A stretch of DNA of 64,000 nucleotides from Ruegeria sp. HKCCD4315 (GTDB lineage: Bacteria > Pseudomonadota > Alphaproteobacteria > Rhodobacterales > Rhodobacteraceae), in contig NZ_WVRN01000002.1 of NCBI RefSeq assembly GCF_013112245.1, positions 682,001-746,000 of the forward strand, given 5' to 3'. The notes beneath the pieces were generated by a model. That model was given only the letters and a program-made list of their open reading frames with translations. It had not been told where the DNA came from and searched no databases. The position numbers and the translations under genes were made by a program. Shown one piece after another: positions 20,283 through 29,018 of the stretch. Position 1 is the first letter of the stretch, and each line of letters begins with the position of its first letter.

Positions 20283-22694
20283 TTATTCCTCGGATCGGGG
20301 TCGCAAATTCTGCGGATCGAAGAGCGCATCTTGATGTACCGTAACCGGGATGTCACGATTTAGAATTCGAACGCTGAGGCCCGTTTGCGGGGTACCCTTG
20401 CGAACAAACAACCACCCCAGGGACTTGCCGATCGTATAGCCATACCCACCCGATGTGGTCAGGCCCACAGGCCGATCGTTCAGCAACACCGGTTCGCCAC
20501 CATGAATGTCGATGTCTTCTGAGTGCAGCTCTGCATAGAATAGCTGCCATGCCGGATCTCGGCTGAGCAGCGCATTGCGGCCCAGAAAATCGCGTCCTTC
20601 GCTCACGACAAAGCGTTCGAGACCGACGTCAAGCGGGCCGACATCCGTGGTCAGATCCCCGCTGGCGCGATAAGCCTTTTCCATACGCATCCCGTTGAAC
20701 GCGTAAGAACCCAGATCCGTCAAACCGTGTTTGGACCCGGCTTCGAAAAGCGCGTCGTAGATTGCACCAATCTGATCCAGCGGCGCGTGCAATTCCCAGC
20801 CCAATTCGCCGACAAACGAAACGCGTAGAGCATAGCAAGGAATTCCTGCAACGCGGATTTCCTGCCCAGATAACCAAGGGAAAGCGCGATTGGACAGATC
20901 AACGTCTGTCAGTTCAGACAGGATACGGCGGGTCGCGGGGCCTGACAGTGCCAGCATCCCCCAATCTGCCGAGCGGTTGATCATCGTCACATCCTCGCCG
21001 GGTCGGATGTGGGACTTGATCCAATCGAAATCCGGTGTGGCGCGGGCAATGGGGGAACCTGTGAAGAACCGGTCTTCGGCCATGCGCCAGATCGTGATTT
21101 CTGTCTCGAACCTTCCCTGCGCCGTCAGCAAATGGTTCAGGCTCATCCGCCCGTCTTTCGAAGGTATTCGGTTGGCCGACAGCCGGTCCAGCAAAGCGCC
21201 CGCATCCTTGCCCGAGATCTCGAACTGGGCAAAAGCGCAGAGATCGATGACACCGGCGGCATTGCGCGTTGCTTTTGCCTCGGCCGTCGCGTTTGCATGC
21301 CACGGCTGATGACCCCAGCCGATCTGTTCTGCTTCGCCTACTCCACCGAAATAGCGCGGACGCTCCCAACCGGCGACTTCTCCGAAAACTGCACCCTTGG
21401 CGGCAAGGCGGTCATACAGTGGGTGTTTTTTCAGCGGCCGAAGGCTGTGGAACTGCTTACCCGGGCAAGGCGTGTCATGGCGGCGCATGAACTCGTCCTT
21501 GGTGCGCTCGACAATGAAGTTGTCCGAGGCGAAATCTCCGTATCGGCGCGGGTCGAAACCGCGGGTGTTGATTTCGGCTTCACCATGCACCATCCAATCG
21601 GCCAGCACTTTGCCCGCGCCGCCGCCCCAGGCCAGCCCGATGGACGAGCCGCAGGACAACCAGACGTTCGGCGCACCCGATGGCCCGACCAGCATTCCGC
21701 CATCAGGTGTGTGCGTGATTGCCCCACGCACGACGCGTTTGATGCCAAGATCAGCCAGAATTGGCATTTTGTCGAAAGCCACCATCAGGAAATCGCCAAT
21801 CGAGTCGTAATCGGCCTGGAACAGCTCATTCTCCGCCGCCCAAGGCGCGCCTTCGGGCATTTCCCAGACCGTTGGGCAGACATGGCCTTCGTAAATTCCG
21901 ATCAAGCCGGATTTCTGCTCCTGCCGGATGTAACCGCCAAAGGCATTGTCCCGCATCACGGGCAATTCCGGACGGTCGGCGAACTGTGGTACGGTGTCCG
22001 TCACAAGATAGTGGTGAAGGCACGACACCGAGGGGATTTTCAGCCCGAACCACTCCCCCACCTGATTGGCGTAAGACCCAGCGGCAATCACCACATGTTC
22101 GGCCAGCACATCGCCTTTTTCGGTGCGCAACAGCCACATATCGCCTTTGCGGGACGCCCCGATCATCCGGTTGTGCCGTTCAATCCGGGCGCCGCGCGAC
22201 CGGGTTGCAGCAGCCAGCGCCATGGTCACGCTTGAGGGGTCGATATGACCATCCTCGTAAGTGCGCACCGCAGCTTTAACGTCGTCGACTTTGTAGAAGG
22301 GATTAACCTGCGCCACCTCTTCCGGGCCGATCAGATCCATTGGCAGATCCAACAGCTTGCCCACGCCCATGATCGACTTCATCCAATCGACTTCATCGTC
22401 GGTGGTGGCAATCCGGATGCCGCCGACTTCGTGCCAACCTATGCTCTGTCCGGTTTCGGCCTCGACCCGTTTATAGGTTTCGATGGAGGTTTTGTTGATC
22501 CACCCCATCAGGCGACTGCCTACCGCATGGGCAATCTGTCCGGCCGCGTGCCAAGTGGAACCGCTGGTCAATTCGGCCTTTTCAAAAAGGATCGTGTCAG
22601 TCCAGCCATTCTCGGCCAGTTGAAACTGCGCGGCCACGCCCATGATACCGCCGCCAATGATCGCCACTTGGGTGGATTGGATCGTGTCGCTCAT
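20283..22694 (-). CDS. Dimethylglycine/sarcosine-dehydrogenase-like flavoprotein (FAD + GCV_T)
   Basis: An 803-residue two-part enzyme. The N-terminal DAO-type FAD domain has IIGGGIMG (13-19), and the SGSTWHAAG segment's His49 aligns with the covalent FAD-linking His of dimethylglycine and sarcosine dehydrogenases. From about residue 430 an aminomethyltransferase-type half follows (FAO_M, GCV_T; SFVGELGWELH, GSYAFNGMRMEKAYRASGDLTTD), which binds folate in relatives. It is expected to oxidise an N-methyl amine and transfer the C1 unit to tetrahydrofolate. ATG at 22694 overlaps the upstream paralogue's stop by 4 bases. The next gene is the amidase. Confidence 0.9.
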   Translation of the reverse strand: MSDTIQSTQVAIIGGGIMGVAAQFQLAENGWTDTILFEKAELTSGSTWHAAGQIAHAVGSRLMGWINKTSIETYKRVEAETGQSIGWHEVGGIRIATTDDEVDWMKSIMGVGKLLDLPMDLIGPEEVAQVNPFYKVDDVKAAVRTYEDGHIDPSSVTMALAAATRSRGARIERHNRMIGASRKGDMWLLRTEKGDVLAEHVVIAAGSYANQVGEWFGLKIPSVSCLHHYLVTDTVPQFADRPELPVMRDNAFGGYIRQEQKSGLIGIYEGHVCPTVWEMPEGAPWAAENELFQADYDSIGDFLMVAFDKMPILADLGIKRVVRGAITHTPDGGMLVGPSGAPNVWLSCGSSIGLAWGGGAGKVLADWMVHGEAEINTRGFDPRRYGDFASDNFIVERTKDEFMRRHDTPCPGKQFHSLRPLKKHPLYDRLAAKGAVFGEVAGWERPRYFGGVGEAEQIGWGHQPWHANATAEAKATRNAAGVIDLCAFAQFEISGKDAGALLDRLSANRIPSKDGRMSLNHLLTAQGRFETEITIWRMAEDRFFTGSPIARATPDFDWIKSHIRPGEDVTMINRSADWGMLALSGPATRRILSELTDVDLSNRAFPWLSGQEIRVAGIPCYALRVSFVGELGWELHAPLDQIGAIYDALFEAGSKHGLTDLGSYAFNGMRMEKAYRASGDLTTDVGPLDVGLERFVVSEGRDFLGRNALLSRDPAWQLFYAELHSEDIDIHGGEPVLLNDRPVGLTTSGGYGYTIGKSLGWLFVRKGTPQTGLSVRILNRDIPVTVHQDALFDPQNLRPRSEE

Positions 22695-25090
22695 GCAAAA
22701 GCTACCTTTACGGGTTTGAGAGAGGCTTTGGCTGTGTAACGGGCGCACGCGATTTCGACTTCGAACCCGTCCAAAACGTCTTGGGTTTCAAGCAGGCCCA
22801 AAGGCGCGTTGATCAGGCCAAGCGCCACGGAACGACCAAACCGGTAGCTCCATGCGGCTGAGGTGATCTGCCCCACGACCTTGCCGTCAAAGTAAATGGG
22901 TTCATCATGCAGCGGGATCGCGTCAGGATCGTCGAACAGGATCGACACGATTTGCCGTTCGGGACTGTGATCGCGCAAGGCGTCTTCGCCCACAAAACCC
23001 GTGCCCATGGCGCAAAACGCACCTAGCCCGGCTTCAAGCGGCGTGGTGCCCGGTGTGAGTTCGTGACCGAATGCCCGAAAACCGCTTTCGATGCGCAAAG
23101 ATCCACTTGCGTAAAGACCCGCATGGGTTGCACCTGCGGTGACCAGCGCCTCATAGGCGGCCATGGCCATGTCGGCAGGGATGTAAAGCTCAAAGCCTTC
23201 TTCCCCGGTAAAGCTCAGCCGACCTGCCCAACCTCGGGCCAAACCAATCTCGACGGGTGCAAAGCAGAACCGCTTGAGGTCCGGGACAGCCGCGTTTGTC
23301 GTGGCCTGAAGCACGTCTCGGGCCCGTGCACCAGCAAGGCCCAGAATGGCATACCCGCTGGTAACGTCCGTGAACTCCGCACGGTAATCACTTCTTGTGT
23401 CCCGCATCCGCTGCATCACACGAACGGTTTCATTGGCCCCGACGATCAGCAGAAAAGTTTCTTGCCCATGCCGCTGAACGGTCAGATCGCTTTCCACGCC
23501 GCCCTTCGCATTCAGGATCTGGGTATACGCAATGCGCCCCTCGGGCACGTCCATCTGCGCGGCACAGAGCCGGTTCAGAAAGGCACAGGCATCCGGCCCC
23601 TGCACCATGATTTTACCAAAGGCGCTTTGATCCAGAATGGCAGCGCCCGATCGGCAGGTTTCGACCTCTTGCCCGACCTGTTCGCGCCATGCAGGCGCGC
23701 CGAAGGTCAGTGGCAGATGGGCAGGTTCGCCCCCGAAATGCACGGCACGTTCCCAACCGCCCCGCGCTTCGAACCGCGCCCCGGCGGCGACGAGACCGGC
23801 ATGGATTGGCGAACGACGCTGACCCCTTGCGGTCTCCATCGAACGACCGGGAAACGGGTTGTCATAGTGGCGTCCAAGAACTTCAGGAATACGGGCTTCC
23901 AACGCGCCCAGAACGTTCATTTCGGGGCTGAAGCGGCGAATGTCGGCCTCGTTCAACTCCATCGTGGGTTCTCCGGCGATGATCCATTCTGCCATGGCTT
24001 TGCCTGCCCCACCTGCCAGAGCAATTCCGGTCGAATTCATCCCTCCCATCAGGAACAGCCCCGGCACTTCGGGGCTTTCGCCCAGCATGAATTGGCTGTC
24101 GAGCGTGAAGCTTTCCGGGCCGTTCAGCAACATCCGAACCTCGGCCTTTTCCAGTGCCGGAATGCGGCGCAGTGCGTTTTCCATCATCGGCATGAAATGA
24201 TCCCAATCCTCGTCCAGCAGATCGAACGAGAAATCGGCGGGCAGCCGATCCAGCGGCAGGCCTTTGGCATGGCGTTCGAACGAGCCAACAAGCAGCCCTT
24301 CGACATCGTCGCGGGCATAGAGAAACGCATCCTGATCGTTCAGCGTTGGCAGGTGCGCGCCTTTGCCAAGGGCCTGAACCTCGGGCAAGGGCTTGGTCAG
24401 AATGTAGAAATGTTCACAGGCATAAAGCGGCATGTGCGCCCCGGCCATGGCCGCGACCTCACGCGACCAAAGCCCACAGGCGATCACAACCTCGTCGGCC
24501 TCGATCACATGGTCACCGACCTCGACGCCCGATATCCGCCCGCCTATCTTTTGCAGCCCAGTCACGCGGGTATCTTCAAAGATCTGAACCCCTCGTGCCC
24601 GTGCACCCTTGGACAGCGCCAGAGCCACGTCGGAGGGGTTGACCCGTCCGTCCGACGGCGACCAAACCGCGCCGATCACGTCATCGACCTCGATCAGCGG
24701 CCACAAGTCCTTGGCACGGGACGCATCCACAACCTCGGCCTCAAGCCCAAAGGCGCGGCCAAGCGAGACCTGACGTTTGATATTCGTCAGTCGGTCCTGG
24801 TTGGTGGCCAGCGTCAGCGAGCCGGTTTGGGTCCATCCCGTGGCTTGCCCGGTTTCACGTTCCAGTTCACCATAAAGGTCGATGGAATAGTTGATCAGCT
24901 TGGTCAGTGTCGCCGACGGGCGCAAGCGCCGCACCAGACCAGCCGCATGCCACGTCGTGCCGCTGGTCAGTTTCGAGCGTTCCAAAACGACAATATCTTT
25001 CCGACCTTCGCGGGCCAAATGATAGGCAATCGAACAGCCGATGACGCCGCCACCAATGATGACGGTGCGGGCATGGGTGGGCAATGTCAT
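22691..25090 (-). CDS. Dimethylglycine-dehydrogenase-like flavoprotein (FAD + GCV_T)
   Basis: A 799-residue paralogue of the next gene with the same architecture. The FAD motif is GGGVIG (13-18). LTSGTTWHAAG carries the presumed flavin-linking His48. The C-terminal aminomethyltransferase-like region contains LSFTGEEGFELYIPADM and SGSLRIESGFRAFGHELTPGTTPLEAGL, close to DMGDH/GcvT folate-site motifs. It probably demethylates a different N-methyl amine, or a different methylation state, from its partner. Four-base ATGA overlaps join it to the aminotransferase upstream and the second flavoprotein downstream. Confidence 0.9.
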   Translation of the reverse strand: MTLPTHARTVIIGGGVIGCSIAYHLAREGRKDIVVLERSKLTSGTTWHAAGLVRRLRPSATLTKLINYSIDLYGELERETGQATGWTQTGSLTLATNQDRLTNIKRQVSLGRAFGLEAEVVDASRAKDLWPLIEVDDVIGAVWSPSDGRVNPSDVALALSKGARARGVQIFEDTRVTGLQKIGGRISGVEVGDHVIEADEVVIACGLWSREVAAMAGAHMPLYACEHFYILTKPLPEVQALGKGAHLPTLNDQDAFLYARDDVEGLLVGSFERHAKGLPLDRLPADFSFDLLDEDWDHFMPMMENALRRIPALEKAEVRMLLNGPESFTLDSQFMLGESPEVPGLFLMGGMNSTGIALAGGAGKAMAEWIIAGEPTMELNEADIRRFSPEMNVLGALEARIPEVLGRHYDNPFPGRSMETARGQRRSPIHAGLVAAGARFEARGGWERAVHFGGEPAHLPLTFGAPAWREQVGQEVETCRSGAAILDQSAFGKIMVQGPDACAFLNRLCAAQMDVPEGRIAYTQILNAKGGVESDLTVQRHGQETFLLIVGANETVRVMQRMRDTRSDYRAEFTDVTSGYAILGLAGARARDVLQATTNAAVPDLKRFCFAPVEIGLARGWAGRLSFTGEEGFELYIPADMAMAAYEALVTAGATHAGLYASGSLRIESGFRAFGHELTPGTTPLEAGLGAFCAMGTGFVGEDALRDHSPERQIVSILFDDPDAIPLHDEPIYFDGKVVGQITSAAWSYRFGRSVALGLINAPLGLLETQDVLDGFEVEIACARYTAKASLKPVKVAFA

Positions 25091-26379
25091 GACAACACTC
25101 CGTCGCGGACCATATCCGAAATAGTGTCGCGGAAAAGTGCGACCGCCTCGTCAATCAGGCCGGGTGTATGCGGCAGGCCAGTTACGCAGGAGGTGAAAGA
25201 CATGAAATCCACGCCTCGCTCTAACAACCCGTCACGCAAGCTTTTGACGACAGCGGGCGGCGTTTTTCGGATTTTTGCGGCATCCAGCCCTTCAATGGAT
25301 CGTCCACCGAAATAGAGGTGGCAGGTCGAGCTGTCGCCATAAGCCAATGCCTGCACGTCCAGTTCAATGAAGGCTGCGTTGAAGCCATCCCGCAGACGCG
25401 CGGCCATTGCATCGGCATGGGCCTGAACGTCGCCGGTCGAAAGAATTTCCATCGCCTTAACCGCCCCCGCAGCCACCAAGGGGGCCGCGTTGAAAGTGCC
25501 TTTGTGTCCGACCGGAGGCGATAGCCCTTCACGAGTCTCGCCGGGGCTGAGCAAATCCATGACGTGAGCCCGACCAACAACGGCCCCGCCCGGCAGACCA
25601 CCAGTGACGATCTTGGCCAATGTTGTCAGATCCGGCGTCACCCCATCTCGCGCCTGACGGCCGCCCGGCGACCAGCGTAGACCCGTGATTACCTCATCAA
25701 AAACAAGCACATGGCCCGTTCTTTCGGTCAAGGCTCGCACCCCCTGCAGAAAACCGTCCGGCAGCGGGACCGAGCCATAATTTGCGCCGGAGGCTTCGAC
25801 AAAGACGGTTCCGATCTGTGGATCGCTGTCCAGCAGGTCGGCAACGGCGTCCAGATCCGGCGGGGATACCACCGTCAGGTCGGTCACGGCCTGCGGTATA
25901 CCCAGACTCGGCGCTGTGTTGGTGCCGGGTTTGGCACCTTTCATCAACATGTCATGCCAGCCGTGGAAATGGCCGTCGATACGCAGCACCTTGTCACGGC
26001 CCGAGTACGCCCGACCCAGCCGCAGGGCCAGCATTGTTGACTCTGTACCAGACCCGGTGAACCGCACACGGTCGGCAGAGGGAAACAGGCGTGCCAGCCA
26101 TTCGGCCCATTCAACCTCAAGCGGATGACAGTCTGCGGTGTAAGGCATCCTCTCCATCTGACGGGCCACTGCTTCAGCAATCTCAGGGTGGGCATGACCC
26201 AGAATCTGACTGGCCGCGCCTAGTTTGAAATCGATGTAACGCTTGCCGTCCACATCCCATTTCTCGGCCCCTTTGGCGCGGTCGAAATAGATCGGATACG
26301 GGGTTTTGTAACGCAACTCGTGACTGACGCCACCAGGCATAACCGCACGGGCGCGGGCGCTTAGGTTTTGACTTTTCAT
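25087..26379 (-). CDS. Class III aminotransferase (glutamate-1-semialdehyde aminomutase-like)
   Basis: PLP enzyme of fold type I, 430 aa, from the ATG at 26379, which overlaps the MttB stop (ATGA). FTGSGTESTMLALRLGRAYSGR binds PLP phosphate, HFHGWHD stacks the ring, Asp228 in VFDEV pairs with the pyridine nitrogen, and Lys256 in LAKIVTGG forms the Schiff base. Sequence resembles GSA aminomutase (PGGVSHELR start), but the operon context indicates catabolic transamination or amine transfer rather than haem synthesis. The substrate is unknown. Confidence 0.9.
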   Translation of the reverse strand: MKSQNLSARARAVMPGGVSHELRYKTPYPIYFDRAKGAEKWDVDGKRYIDFKLGAASQILGHAHPEIAEAVARQMERMPYTADCHPLEVEWAEWLARLFPSADRVRFTGSGTESTMLALRLGRAYSGRDKVLRIDGHFHGWHDMLMKGAKPGTNTAPSLGIPQAVTDLTVVSPPDLDAVADLLDSDPQIGTVFVEASGANYGSVPLPDGFLQGVRALTERTGHVLVFDEVITGLRWSPGGRQARDGVTPDLTTLAKIVTGGLPGGAVVGRAHVMDLLSPGETREGLSPPVGHKGTFNAAPLVAAGAVKAMEILSTGDVQAHADAMAARLRDGFNAAFIELDVQALAYGDSSTCHLYFGGRSIEGLDAAKIRKTPPAVVKSLRDGLLERGVDFMSFTSCVTGLPHTPGLIDEAVALFRDTISDMVRDGVLS

Positions 26380-27920
26380 GAGGATCTGCCGGTTTGCTGT
26401 CGTGTCAGACGGATGTCGAAACACGTGCGCAACGCGCGGTCAACGTCGTCGGGAATGTGCTGCGGGAAGTGATTGGACAAAATCTCGCGCGCTTTTTCCC
26501 GAGCAACGTCACCGACAGGCTGAGAGCCGTCTTCCTGCCATTCCCGCGGCGTCCTCCGGTCACCGATTTCGGGATAGAAATAGTCTGATTTCATCCTGTT
26601 GAATGTATGCTGTTCACCCAAATAATGCCCCTCGCCCCGGCAAACGTCGGCGATTACGTCGGCAGCGATGTTTTCAGGCGTGGCTTCGATCCCGCGCAAA
26701 GTGCGTAGGATATTCCCCAGCATGTCATTGTCACTGACATAAGCCGCATGGCTAACGCCCAGCAAGCTGGCCTGCATCCCGGCCGCCTGGGTGACAATGT
26801 TCGAACCCGCGTGTGCAGCCATGGTGACAGCAAGCGATTTCTCGGCCCCGTATTGCGCATCCAAACACTTGGCATCGGTAATGCCCGCAATAGAGGAGGT
26901 TGGCAGGTCGAAATGCCGCCCCATCTGTGCAGCGCCCGCCATGAGGATCGCCTGCTCCCCTCCGCCGCCGCACATAGAGCCGGTGCGCAGATCCGCAACC
27001 AACGGTTTTGGTGCAAAGATCGCCTTGACCTCTGGGTCGACAAGACGGGCGAACACCAGCCCTGCCAGCGTTTCCGCAACGGCCTGAACCAATGAACCGG
27101 CAATGGTTGCCGGGCTGGTAGCACCGGCCTGTCCAGCGCTGATCAATTGAACCGGGAACCCGGCCAGAATTGCGGCTTCGAGAACTTCACACGCTTCTTC
27201 GGCAAAGCGCATGGGTGGCACGACGTGGCACACCATCACAGTCAAGAAAGGACGCGCGCGAAAGGCCTCTTCACTGCCGGCAATGGCATAACACAGCTGT
27301 GCGATCGCGGGCACATTGTCGGGCTCGGTGATCGAGATCGACACATGCTTGGACGTCCCCGCCAGACATGCATAAGCCGTGTTGAGATCCATAACCGCGT
27401 TGTCTTCGATATCCCGGGCAACCACTGAACGGCTGAAATGGTGGATATTGTCCATCTGGTCGACAATGCGGGCCGCGTCATACAGGTCAGCCAGTGTCGA
27501 GTCCCGATAGACGCCCGTGTCCAGATCAAAAACACCGGGGGCCGCGCCGCCACTGGACATGTGCGCGCGGGCCTGACTGATATCCAGATCATGTTCAGGA
27601 ACTTGACCGCAAAGGCTAAAATCACGGTTTGCTTCGCTGATCGCCTGACGCACCAAAGCGCGGGGGAACTGCAAACGGTGGTCATCTGTCAATGACCCAC
27701 CCGCAGCAACCACCTTTTCGATCATCGAAGGTATAGCCTGACTCAGGCCAAGCGTTTCCAGAAGGGTCAGCGCCGTTTCTTCAACCAGCGCGACCTCTTG
27801 GGGAGAAAGCGGCTTGAAACGCCCGCCACAGATACCTGGCCAAACAGGCGGGTTCGACTCGGGTTCTGTTGTTTGGGTGAGGCGCTGTTTGCGGCCACGC
27901 CTGCGCACTGTAGCGGTCAT
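26376..27920 (-). CDS. Trimethylamine methyltransferase (MttB) superfamily protein, non-pyrrolysine
   Basis: A 514-residue MttB-superfamily protein and the first gene of the operon. The reading frame is continuous, with no in-frame amber codon, so it belongs to the non-pyrrolysine group that includes glycine-betaine methyltransferase MtgB. Typical segments are DIEDNAVMDLNTAYACLAGTSKH, MVCHVVPPMRFAEEACEVLE and EQHTFNRMKSDYFYPEIGDR. A basic tail (TATVRRRGRKQR) precedes the barrel. Relatives methylate a corrinoid protein from a quaternary amine, but no corrinoid carrier gene was recognised here. A four-base overlap ties it to the aminotransferase. Confidence 0.9.
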   Translation of the reverse strand: MTATVRRRGRKQRLTQTTEPESNPPVWPGICGGRFKPLSPQEVALVEETALTLLETLGLSQAIPSMIEKVVAAGGSLTDDHRLQFPRALVRQAISEANRDFSLCGQVPEHDLDISQARAHMSSGGAAPGVFDLDTGVYRDSTLADLYDAARIVDQMDNIHHFSRSVVARDIEDNAVMDLNTAYACLAGTSKHVSISITEPDNVPAIAQLCYAIAGSEEAFRARPFLTVMVCHVVPPMRFAEEACEVLEAAILAGFPVQLISAGQAGATSPATIAGSLVQAVAETLAGLVFARLVDPEVKAIFAPKPLVADLRTGSMCGGGGEQAILMAGAAQMGRHFDLPTSSIAGITDAKCLDAQYGAEKSLAVTMAAHAGSNIVTQAAGMQASLLGVSHAAYVSDNDMLGNILRTLRGIEATPENIAADVIADVCRGEGHYLGEQHTFNRMKSDYFYPEIGDRRTPREWQEDGSQPVGDVAREKAREILSNHFPQHIPDDVDRALRTCFDIRLTRQQTGRSS

Positions 27921-28027
27921 TTTACATGAGTCCAGATTACCTACTTGCCATGATTACAGCCCAAACAGCAGTTTACAAATGGTCTTTCCTCAGCGACTAG
28001 TAAGTTTCACTCATCATTAGGACGGTT
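27921..28027. promoter_or_regulatory. Divergent promoter region, MttB operon / GcvA-like LysR
   Basis: This 107-base gap must hold both promoters. An imperfect CTAGT...ATTAG inverted repeat near 27997-28020 is the only operator-like element I can see. It is a weak call. Confidence 0.35.
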
Positions 28028-28906
28028 ATGCTCCCCTCTCTTTCCGCACTACGCGCTTTCGATGCAGCCGCGAAAACCGGCAGTTTTCGCGCCGCCGCCG
28101 AGCATCTTGTGGTGACGCCAACGGCCATCAGCCACCACATCCGTGGACTGGAAGATCAACTGGGCACCCTATTGTTTGAACGCGTGGGGCGCGAGGTCAG
28201 ACTAACGGAGGATGGAACACGGCTGGCCGAAACGACTGGACGGGCGTTTGGGATGCTGGAAGACACGGTTGGAGCCTTGCGCAGAACATCACGCAAGGTT
28301 GTGCGATTGGCCGCCGGACCCATCTTAACGGCCCGGTGGCTGATGCCACGCATCAGCGACCTTTGGCAGAGTTTCCCCGAGGTCGAGCTTGAGGTCGTGC
28401 CTTCGTATCGTCCGCGGATGGCGGACCAAACCCACGCAGATATTGTTCTGAGCTGGCATCGATTGGCGGACATGCCGCGCGGCTCACTCAAACTGCTGGA
28501 ACTTCGACCTGTCGCCATAGCAAGCGCGCAGTACATCGACCAATATGGGCCCATCGATGCGCCTGAAGATCTATTGAACAAACCCATCCTGCACCAACGC
28601 AATCATTGGGGCTGGTTGGACTGGTTTGCCGCGATGAACGTGCAGCCGGGGTCCCCCCTGATGGGCGTTGTGTTTGAAGATGCAAACATTCTGTTACGCG
28701 GGGCTGCCGAAGGACAAGGCGCAGTGGTGGGCTGGCTGCCACTGATTGATCAAGATCTCAGGGAGGGGCGGATTTTGCGCCTGTTCGACGAAGATATCAA
28801 ACCCACACACGGCTATTTTGTCGAGGCACAGGACGGAAGCCGGGACAAGCGTGAAGTCCGGGACGTTATTGAGTGGCTGAGGTCCCAGAGCTGCGAACCT
28901 GGCTAA
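28028..28906 (+). CDS. LysR-family regulator, GcvA-like
   Basis: A 292-residue LysR regulator starting MLPSLSALRAFDAAAKTGSFRAAAEHLVVTPTAISHHIRGLE, the HTH signature of the GcvA subgroup that often controls glycine, amine or amino-acid catabolic genes. The effector domain includes RILRLFDEDIKPTHGYFVEAQDG near the C terminus. It is divergent from the six-gene MttB-led operon, its likely target. The next gene is convergent. The 112-base gap to it (28907-29018) has a short CGCTG/CAGCG hairpin but no convincing terminator. Confidence 0.9.
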   Translation: MLPSLSALRAFDAAAKTGSFRAAAEHLVVTPTAISHHIRGLEDQLGTLLFERVGREVRLTEDGTRLAETTGRAFGMLEDTVGALRRTSRKVVRLAAGPILTARWLMPRISDLWQSFPEVELEVVPSYRPRMADQTHADIVLSWHRLADMPRGSLKLLELRPVAIASAQYIDQYGPIDAPEDLLNKPILHQRNHWGWLDWFAAMNVQPGSPLMGVVFEDANILLRGAAEGQGAVVGWLPLIDQDLREGRILRLFDEDIKPTHGYFVEAQDGSRDKREVRDVIEWLRSQSCEPG

Positions 28907-29018
28907 AAACATTGGCCATTGAACGCAAAAGCACGCCGCTGAAGGCAGCGCGCTTAATTTGTCTCGTCGGACACAGATCGGTTTTGACCTGGCGCGTCCT
29001 TCTAAGCCTATGTAAAGC

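Noticed and set aside
23063..25315. A 750-residue open frame opposite a DMGDH-like gene
   Set aside because: High G+C makes the antisense frame open. The encoded sequence has no domain, and the opposite strand is a clear flavoprotein.
28930..28955. Short CGCTG/CAGCG hairpin between the LysR and DMGDH-like genes as a terminator
   Set aside because: The stem is only five bases and there is no clear T-run.
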